A stretch of 27,701 nt of DNA from Vulcanimicrobiia bacterium (GTDB taxonomy: Bacteria; Eremiobacterota; Eremiobacteria; Baltobacterales; Baltobacteraceae). Under the pieces are notes generated by a model. It did not search any database. It saw nothing but the letters and a program-made list of their open reading frames with translations, and was not told the origin of the DNA. Both the position numbers and the translations under genes were made by a program. This document shows, in pieces, positions 22,618-27,701 of this stretch (positions are counted from its first letter, which is position 1; each line of letters opens with the position of its first letter). The DNA lies in the NCBI GenBank assembly GCA_024281135.1, contig JAMXLG010000034.1, positions 1 to 27,701 of the forward strand. Reading direction: 5' to 3'.

Positions 22618-23513
22618 TGGCGGCGAATGTGGCGCCGATTTCCGGCGATACGAAGGATGCGCTGGCGCGCGAAACTCCGTCGGCCGCGCACTGCCGCAAC
22701 GCGCTCGCTGCGGGACTTGCACTCTACGGCGCCGATGCATCGCGCACGCATTTCGTCACCCACCGCAATTCGATCGCGCGTCTCTTTTGGTCGTTGCTCG
22801 ACGATCGCAAGGCGCACCCGATTCATCAACGCGCGCCGACTCGCTTGACGCGTCTGCCGACGTTTGCCATTGCGCTTCCTGAAGCGCTGCAGACCTTACC
22901 GCCGAAGCCCGCGCTCAAGTGCGATCGCTTGATGGAAATTCGTGCCGCGTTTCTCGCGTGCGGATCGCTCGCCGCGGGCGCGCACGGCTATCATTTGGAA
23001 TTCGTCGTTGCCGGTGAAGAGTTGGCCGAACGTCTCGCATGGATGTTGCGCAGCACGGGCCGCACACCAAAACGCACGGTGCGTAAGCGCCGCCACGTCC
23101 TGTACTACAAAGATTTCGAGGCGATCGTTGACGTGTTAACGATGATCGGCGCCTTCGGCGCGGTGCTGCACCTCGAAGACGTCCGGGCGTTGCGGGAAAC
23201 GAAGAACCGCATTCATCGCCTCGTCAACACTGAAGCCGCGAATCTTGACCGGGCAGCCTCGGCAGCGGCCTCGCAGCGCCGGATCATCGAATACCTGGCA
23301 AGCGCCTACGGGCTTTCTCAGCTCTCGCCGCCCCTGCGAGAAATCGCGGAGCTTCGCCTGAACCACCCGGACGAGTCGCTTGCAGAGCTCGGCGTCCGCT
23401 GCAACCCGCCCATCGCAAAACCGACGGTTAGTAGCCGTTTGAGCGCACTCGTGCGGCTCGCGGCCGCGGTGAAGGCGGGCAGGGCTGCGCCCAGCAAGCC
23501 CGGTAAATCCTGA
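22617..23513 (+). CDS. whiA: WhiA-like DNA-binding regulator
   Basis: The product is 298 residues from the ATG that overlaps the rqcP stop; a GTG nine bases upstream would add three residues. The N-terminal part has the degenerate LAGLIDADG-like fold of WhiA (R-A-A-F-L-A-C-G-S-L-A and G-Y-H-L-E-F). The C-terminal part has R-L-V-N-T-E-A-A-N-L-D-R, L-R-E-I-A-E-L-R-L-N-H-P-D, S-L-A-E-L-G and K-P-T-V-S-S-R-L, a helix-turn-helix. WhiA controls sporulation in streptomycetes and affects division and metabolism in bacilli. The usual upstream partners rapZ and yvcK are absent here. Downstream are gapA-pgk-tpiA, the order I recall from Actinobacteria. The regulatory targets are unknown. Confidence 0.88.
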   Translation: MAANVAPISGDTKDALARETPSAAHCRNALAAGLALYGADASRTHFVTHRNSIARLFWSLLDDRKAHPIHQRAPTRLTRLPTFAIALPEALQTLPPKPALKCDRLMEIRAAFLACGSLAAGAHGYHLEFVVAGEELAERLAWMLRSTGRTPKRTVRKRRHVLYYKDFEAIVDVLTMIGAFGAVLHLEDVRALRETKNRIHRLVNTEAANLDRAASAAASQRRIIEYLASAYGLSQLSPPLREIAELRLNHPDESLAELGVRCNPPIAKPTVSSRLSALVRLAAAVKAGRAAPSKPGKS

Positions 23514-23528
23514 GGCCTTACCCTACAT

Positions 23529-23553
23529 GGGTTTGCGCTGAACGCGCAAACCC
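23529..23553. repeat. 25-bp palindromic element, copy 2 (gapA leader)
   Basis: Perfect 10-bp arms, GGGTTTGCGC (23529-23538) and GCGCAAACCC (23544-23553), surround the loop TGAAC, 18 bp before the gapA ATG and just ahead of its ribosome-binding site. The reverse complement matches the element at 13030-13054 at 23 of 25 positions. No T-tract follows, so it is not a typical terminator. Confidence 0.65.
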
Positions 23554-23571
23554 GCGTTTACGGAGATTTGC

Positions 23572-24585
23572 ATGCGCATCGGAATCAACGGCTTCGGCCG
23601 CATCGGACGCAATTTTGCCAAGGCGCTGATCGAGCGCCACCCGGAAGTCGAAATCGTGGCGGTCAACGACCTCACGAGCGCCGCCGAATGCGCCCATCTC
23701 TTTAAATACGACAGCAATTATGGAACCTATGACGGAGACGTCCGCGCCGAAGGCGACATGCTCGTGATCGACGATCGCCGCATCAAGGTTCTCGCCGAAC
23801 GCGATCCCGGCAAGCTGCCGTGGAAAGACCTCGGCGTCGAAGTCGTGATCGAATCGACCGGCCTCTTCACCGATGCGGAAAAGGCTCGGGCCCACATCAC
23901 CGGCGGCGGCGCAAAGAAAGTCATCATTTCGGCCCCCGCCAAAGGAGAAGACGTGACGCTCGTTCTCGGTGTGAACGAGAATATGTACGATCCCGAGAAG
24001 CACAACATCATCTCGAATGCGTCGTGTACGACGAACTGCCTTGCGACGGCCGTGAAGCCGCTCGTCGATCATCTTGGCTGGGTCAAAGGTTTTATGACGA
24101 CGATCCACTCGTACACGAACGACCAAAACATTCTCGACGCGCCGCACAAAGATATTCGCCGCGCGCGTAACGCCGCGACGAACATCATTCCGACGAGTTC
24201 GGGTGCCGCGAAAGCGCTCTACCTGACGATTCCGGAGGTCAAAGGATCGTTCGACGGCTTCGCGCTTCGCATTCCGACGCCGACGGTTTCGATGTGCTAT
24301 CTCGTCGCGCAAGTGAAGAAAGAAACGACGCGCGACGAAGTCAATGCGATTCTGAAGAAAGAAGCCGAAGGCGCGCTCAAAGAGTACGTGCAGTACACCG
24401 ACGAAGAGCTGGTCTCGAGCGACTTCAAGCGTTCGGAATACAGCTCGATCATCGACTCGAAGCTCACACAAGTGATGGGCGACCTGGTGCAGGTCTGCGC
24501 GTGGTACGACAACGAGTGGGGATACTCGTGCCGCCTCGCCGATCTTACGGCGATGGTCCTCGAGAAGATTCCGGCGAAAGCCTAA
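23572..24585 (+). CDS. gapA: Glyceraldehyde-3-phosphate dehydrogenase
   Basis: A glycolytic enzyme converting glyceraldehyde 3-phosphate, phosphate and NAD+ to 1,3-bisphosphoglycerate. It has 337 residues. The Rossmann start [10 protein letters not shown] is intact. The catalytic cysteine is C152 in N-A-S-C-T-T-N-C and its partner H179 is in [11 protein letters not shown]33 follows N32 at the end of beta-2, consistent with NAD+ preference. The C-terminus holds W-Y-D-N-E-W-G-Y-S. The ATG has GGAG six bases upstream. It heads the gapA-pgk-tpiA-gpmI run, 58 bp after whiA, and a 25-bp hairpin in the leader may influence its expression. Confidence 0.98.
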   Translation: MRIGINGFGRIGRNFAKALIERHPEVEIVAVNDLTSAAECAHLFKYDSNYGTYDGDVRAEGDMLVIDDRRIKVLAERDPGKLPWKDLGVEVVIESTGLFTDAEKARAHITGGGAKKVIISAPAKGEDVTLVLGVNENMYDPEKHNIISNASCTTNCLATAVKPLVDHLGWVKGFMTTIHSYTNDQNILDAPHKDIRRARNAATNIIPTSSGAAKALYLTIPEVKGSFDGFALRIPTPTVSMCYLVAQVKKETTRDEVNAILKKEAEGALKEYVQYTDEELVSSDFKRSEYSSIIDSKLTQVMGDLVQVCAWYDNEWGYSCRLADLTAMVLEKIPAKA

Positions 24586-24601
24586 GCCAACCGAGCCGCT
24601 C

Positions 24602-25804
24602 GTGAAATTTCGAACGCTGAACGACCTGGACGTTCGCGGCAAACGCGTATTGGTGCGCGAAGACCTCAACGTCCCGATGAAAGATCCTTCGACAGGCTCA
24701 GGACAAGGCCAAATCGCCGACTACACGCGTGTCGACGCCGCCATCCCAACGCTTCGCACGCTGCTCGACCGCGGCGCTCGCGTCATCGTCCTCTCGCATC
24801 TTGGCCGCCCCGACGGCACGCCGGATCCGAAATACTCGCTTCGACCAGTCGCCGCGGCGCTCTCAGAACGACTGCACACGAGCGTAGCGTTCGCAGACGA
24901 TAGTATCGGACCCGACGCGCAGAAAGCGGTTGATGCATTGACCGACGGTTCGATCGTACTGCTCGAGAACGTGCGCTTTCATAAGGAAGAGGAGCAGAAC
25001 GACCCGCAGTTTGCCAAAGCGTTGGCCTCGCTCGGCGATCTCTATGTGAACGACGCCTTCGGCACCGCGCATCGCGCGCACGCGTCGACCGAGGGCGTCG
25101 CGCATCTGCTTCCCAACGCTGCAGGGCTTCTGATGGAAGCGGAACTTGCGGCACTCACGCGCTTGACCTCGAACCCCGCGCATCCGTACGTCTGCGTGAT
25201 CGGCGGCGCGAAGGTCAAAGATAAAGTCGGTGTCTTCAAGTTTCTCATGAAGACCGTCGACCAATTCTGCATCGGTGGCGGCATGGCGAACACATTCCTC
25301 GCCGCGCGCGGAACCAACGTCGGGCGATCGCTGCGCGACGACGATCTTGGACCGGCACGCGAGATTCTCGAACTCGCCGACACGCAAGACGTGACGTTTC
25401 ATTTGCCGGTCGACGCTGTCGTCTCGACCGCATTCGATAACGACGAAGCCGCGCATACGGTGAATATCGAAGACGTCGGCGACGAGATGATCCTCGATAT
25501 CGGACCGAAAACGGCCCATGCCTACGCAGACGTTATCACGCACGCAAAGACGATCGTCTTCAACGGACCGATGGGCGTCTATGAGAAAGCCGCATACCAA
25601 ACCGGCACGCGAATTGTCGGCGAAGCAATCGCAAAGGCAACGCGAGCCGGTGCAACGAGTGTCGTCGGAGGCGGAGATGCTGCCGCGGCGGCGCACATGC
25701 TCGGGTTTGCTGACGCGATGACGCACGTGTCGACCGGTGGTGGCGCAACGTTGGAATTTCTGGAAGGACGTACGCTGCCGGGTGTAGCGGCGTTGGAATC
25801 GTAG
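24602..25804 (+). CDS. pgk: Phosphoglycerate kinase with short repeat-derived insertion
   Basis: This enzyme transfers the acyl phosphate of 1,3-bisphosphoglycerate to ADP. It has 400 residues, with the substrate loop V-R-E-D21-L-N23-[11 protein letters not shown] and the nucleotide-site V-G-G-G-D-A-A-A-A. The C-terminus is [14 protein letters not shown]. After M26-K-D28 relatives go straight to a D-G-x-I-x-D-x-T-R turn. Here seven residues, P-S-T-G-S-G-Q, are inserted before G36-Q-I-A-D-Y-T-R. They are encoded by 24686-24706, which reads like the CCTTCG...CTCAGG end of a dispersed repeat. The insertion is in frame and lies in a surface turn, so the enzyme is probably active. The start is GTG; tpiA begins one base after the stop. 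Confidence 0.97.
   Translation: MKFRTLNDLDVRGKRVLVREDLNVPMKDPSTGSGQGQIADYTRVDAAIPTLRTLLDRGARVIVLSHLGRPDGTPDPKYSLRPVAAALSERLHTSVAFADDSIGPDAQKAVDALTDGSIVLLENVRFHKEEEQNDPQFAKALASLGDLYVNDAFGTAHRAHASTEGVAHLLPNAAGLLMEAELAALTRLTSNPAHPYVCVIGGAKVKDKVGVFKFLMKTVDQFCIGGGMANTFLAARGTNVGRSLRDDDLGPAREILELADTQDVTFHLPVDAVVSTAFDNDEAAHTVNIEDVGDEMILDIGPKTAHAYADVITHAKTIVFNGPMGVYEKAAYQTGTRIVGEAIAKATRAGATSVVGGGDAAAAAHMLGFADAMTHVSTGGGATLEFLEGRTLPGVAALES
24686..24706 (+). repeat. 21-bp in-frame repeat fragment inside pgk
   Basis: Seven codons absent from the usual Pgk turn encode P-S-T-G-S-G-Q. The core CCTTCG followed five bases later by CTCAGG is the inverted counterpart of the CCTGAG...CGAAGG element at 6870-6906. 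This suggests a short interspersed repeat that inserted without breaking the frame. Confidence 0.6.
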
Positions 25805-25805
25805 C

Positions 25806-26558
25806 TTGTCGCCGCGCACAATTATCGCCGGAAACTGGAAGATGCATAAAACCGCTGCGGAGACGCGCGCGTTCTTTGAGGCGTTTCTTCCGCAGCCGCC
25901 TGGTTTTCCGAGTTCATGCGACGTTGTCGTTGCACCGCCCTATACGGCGCTTGCAGCCGCGCACGACATCCTTTTGACGCGATCGGACTTCGCTCTCGGT
26001 GCTCAGAACGTTAACTGGGAACCGGAAGGCGCATATACGGGCGAAATCAGCGTTCCGATGCTGATGGAACACGGCGTGACCTACGTGATCGTCGGTCATT
26101 CCGAGCGCCGTGCCTCATTCAACGAACTCGACCGGACGGTCAACCTGAAGATTAAAGCCTGCCTCGAGCACGGCGTCACTCCGATCATTGCCGTCGGCGA
26201 AACGCTTGAAGAACGCGACGCCGGCTTGACGGATCTGCGCGTTATAGCGCAAACGCGCTTGGGCCTCGATGGTCTGAGCAACACCGATATCCAGCGCGTC
26301 GTCATGGCCTACGAACCAATCTGGGCGATCGGTACCGGACACAATTGCGATCCGGCTGAAGCCAATCGCGTGATGGCTGCAATTCGCAATTGCAATTCGG
26401 CGCTTGAGACCGTTCCGATTCTCTATGGCGGCAGCATGAAAGCAGAGAACGTCGCTTCATACATGCAGCAAGAAAACATCAACGGCGGCCTCGTTGGCGG
26501 CGCGTCTCTCGATCCTGTCGGCTTCGCCACCCTTATTCGTAACGCAGGTAACCCATGA
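25806..26558 (+). CDS. tpiA: Triosephosphate isomerase
   Basis: The enzyme interconverts dihydroxyacetone phosphate and glyceraldehyde 3-phosphate. It has 250 residues, the normal size. The active-site residues are all present: N10 and K12 in A-G-N-W-K-M, H98 in V-G-H-S-E-R-R, and E170 in [11 protein letters not shown], which also contains the flexible loop. The phosphate-binding L-Y-G-G-S is at about 207-210 and [10 protein letters not shown] lies near the end. The only start that keeps the conserved N-terminus is TTG at 25806, one base after the pgk stop; it relies on coupling, since no strong ribosome-binding site is seen. Its stop overlaps the gpmI ATG (ATGA). Confidence 0.97.
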   Translation: MSPRTIIAGNWKMHKTAAETRAFFEAFLPQPPGFPSSCDVVVAPPYTALAAAHDILLTRSDFALGAQNVNWEPEGAYTGEISVPMLMEHGVTYVIVGHSERRASFNELDRTVNLKIKACLEHGVTPIIAVGETLEERDAGLTDLRVIAQTRLGLDGLSNTDIQRVVMAYEPIWAIGTGHNCDPAEANRVMAAIRNCNSALETVPILYGGSMKAENVASYMQQENINGGLVGGASLDPVGFATLIRNAGNP

Positions 26559-27701
26559 TCAAACCGGTCGTTCTCGCAGTACTCGATGGCTGGGGCTGCA
26601 GCGATTCCGACTACGGCAACGCAATCGCTGCAGCGACGCTGCCGCACTGGCATACGTTCTTCCAAAAGTATCCGTGGACGATGCTCGATGCATCGGGCGA
26701 ATCGGTCGGGTTGCCGAAGGGCATCATGGGCAACAGCGAAGTCGGTCACATGAATCTCGGCAGCGGCCGCGTCGTTCCTCAAGGCGTGGTCGTGATCGAC
26801 GCCGACATCGCCGCTGGAAAGTTCGAGAACAACGCAACGCTCGCGCAGTGTCTCGAACACGTCAAGCGCACCGGCGGCACGCTTCATCTGTTGGGATTGC
26901 TTTCCGACGGACAAGTGCACAGCTCGATCGAGCATCTTTTCGCGCTCGTCGATGCAGCGGTCGATGCAAGCGTTCCGCTCGCGGTGCACGCGTTTCTGGA
27001 CGGCCGCGACACGCCGCCGCGTTCCGCTGAAACTTATGTGACGCAGTTGGAAGAGAAACTCGCAGCCGTCGGCCGGCAGGGCGCAATCGCGTCAGTCGCG
27101 GGGCGATTCTATGCGATGGACCGCGACAAACGCTGGGAACGGACACAACAAGCCTACGACATGCTCGCGCGCGGAACTGCGAAATACCATGCCTCGGATG
27201 CGTTAGCCGCGGTGCGTATGGGCTACGATCGCGACGAGAACGACGAGTTCGTCGTGCCCACGATTGTCGGCGAAGCACGGCCGGTAAAAGACGGCGATGC
27301 GTGCATCTTCTTCAACTTCCGCCCCGATCGCGCGCGTCAACTGACGCTTGCGTTCAACAACGACCCATCGGTGCAGTTCGAGAAAGTCGCGTATAAAAAC
27401 TTGATCTTCGCGACGATGACGAAGTACGACGAAACCTATTCCAACCCGGTGCTTTTCGGACCACGCCCGCAATTCGACACATTCGGTGAAGTCGTTTCAC
27501 GCGCGGGGCTAACGCAGCTGCGCCTCGCGGAAACCGAAAAATACGCGCACGTCACGTACTTCTTCAACGGCGGGCGCGAGGATGTTTTCGAAGGCGAGGA
27601 CCGCAAGTTGATCCCTTCGGATCGCAGCGTTCCGACCTACGATCTGGCGCCCGCCATGCGCGCGAACGAAATTACCGAGTTTGCTGTGAACGACGTCGCA
27701 A
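26555..27701 (+). CDS. gpmI: 2,3-bisphosphoglycerate-independent phosphoglycerate mutase, 3' end outside window
   Basis: The enzyme converts 3-phosphoglycerate to 2-phosphoglycerate through a phosphoserine on a two-metal site. The first 382 residues are visible out of the ~510 usual for the family, with no internal stop. D11 in L-A-V-L-D-G-W-G is a metal ligand and S61 in M-G-N-S-E-V-G-H-M-N-L-G is the phosphorylated serine. The substrate-binding H-A-F-L-D-G-R-D-T-P-P, A-G-R-F-Y-A-M-D-R-D and F-F-N-F-R-P-D-R-A-R are all present. The ATG overlaps the tpiA stop, closing a compact gapA-pgk-tpiA-gpmI unit that may continue beyond the window, for example to eno. Confidence 0.97.
   Translation, partial: MIKPVVLAVLDGWGCSDSDYGNAIAAATLPHWHTFFQKYPWTMLDASGESVGLPKGIMGNSEVGHMNLGSGRVVPQGVVVIDADIAAGKFENNATLAQCLEHVKRTGGTLHLLGLLSDGQVHSSIEHLFALVDAAVDASVPLAVHAFLDGRDTPPRSAETYVTQLEEKLAAVGRQGAIASVAGRFYAMDRDKRWERTQQAYDMLARGTAKYHASDALAAVRMGYDRDENDEFVVPTIVGEARPVKDGDACIFFNFRPDRARQLTLAFNNDPSVQFEKVAYKNLIFATMTKYDETYSNPVLFGPRPQFDTFGEVVSRAGLTQLRLAETEKYAHVTYFFNGGREDVFEGEDRKLIPSDRSVPTYDLAPAMRANEITEFAVNDVA

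Noticed and set aside
24683..24712. The pgk anomaly as a frameshift or assembly join
   Set aside because: The frame is intact on both sides, and exactly seven codons separate the conserved M-K-D and G-Q-I-A-D residues.
23518..25819. Long minus-strand open frames opposite gapA and pgk (383 and 318 codons)
   Set aside because: They lie wholly opposite conserved glycolytic enzymes, carry biased Arg/His/Asp composition and no domain, so they are codon-bias artefacts.

Overview
The window is ordinary-density bacterial chromosome, moderately GC-rich, with 23 protein-coding genes (two running off the ends), no rRNA or tRNA that I can see, no CRISPR array and no prophage or insertion sequence. Gene content is mixed. 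An LptD/OstA-like outer-membrane protein, an O-antigen ligase-like protein and several lipoproteins point to a diderm envelope. A WhiA homologue leading into gapA-pgk-tpiA is a gene order I associate with Actinobacteria and related Terrabacteria. That mix, with the CG-rich codon use and frequent GTG/TTG starts, suggests a deep-branching diderm Terrabacterium such as Candidatus Eremiobacterota (WPS-2). This placement is inference; I could not run a search.

Layout. 1-1258 (minus): phosphopentomutase deoB, coupled to the start of a sugar transferase that leaves the window. 1350-4009 (plus): LptD-like barrel protein overlapping (ATGA) a secreted CBM20-like protein. 4006-4569 (minus): proline/serine-rich lipoprotein. 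4647-5645 (plus): GtrB-like glycosyltransferase, converging on a pyrimidine-nucleoside phosphorylase (5590-6840, minus). 6914-12983 (plus): O-antigen ligase-like protein, GT-C mannosyltransferase-like protein and mfd, joined by overlapping start/stop codons. 13101-14060 (plus): parvulin-type foldase lipoprotein whose frame is cut by one in-frame TAA, then a clear intrinsic terminator. 14131-15701 (plus): mazG overlapping a kal-like hot-dog enzyme. 15698-18747 (minus): two secreted glycoside hydrolases. 18874-20875: pirin, a small unknown gene and an unknown lipoprotein. 20915-22309 (minus): MATE exporter. 22342-27701 (plus): rqcP-whiA-gapA-pgk-tpiA-gpmI, a translation-quality/regulator pair leading into the lower-glycolysis operon.

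How the genes work together. Three themes recur. The first is envelope building: sugar transferase, LptD-like protein, GtrB-like enzyme, ligase and GT-C enzyme. The second is nucleoside and nucleotide salvage or clean-up: deoB, pyrimidine-nucleoside phosphorylase and mazG. The third is triose-phosphate glycolysis. The most notable sequence-level observations are the nonsense codon in the foldase gene, a 21-bp in-frame repeat-derived insertion in pgk, and a 25-bp palindrome present in inverted orientation upstream of both the foldase and gapA. Three convergent gene pairs have stop codons overlapping by exactly four bases. I did not find a convincing new multi-gene defence or mobile system here.
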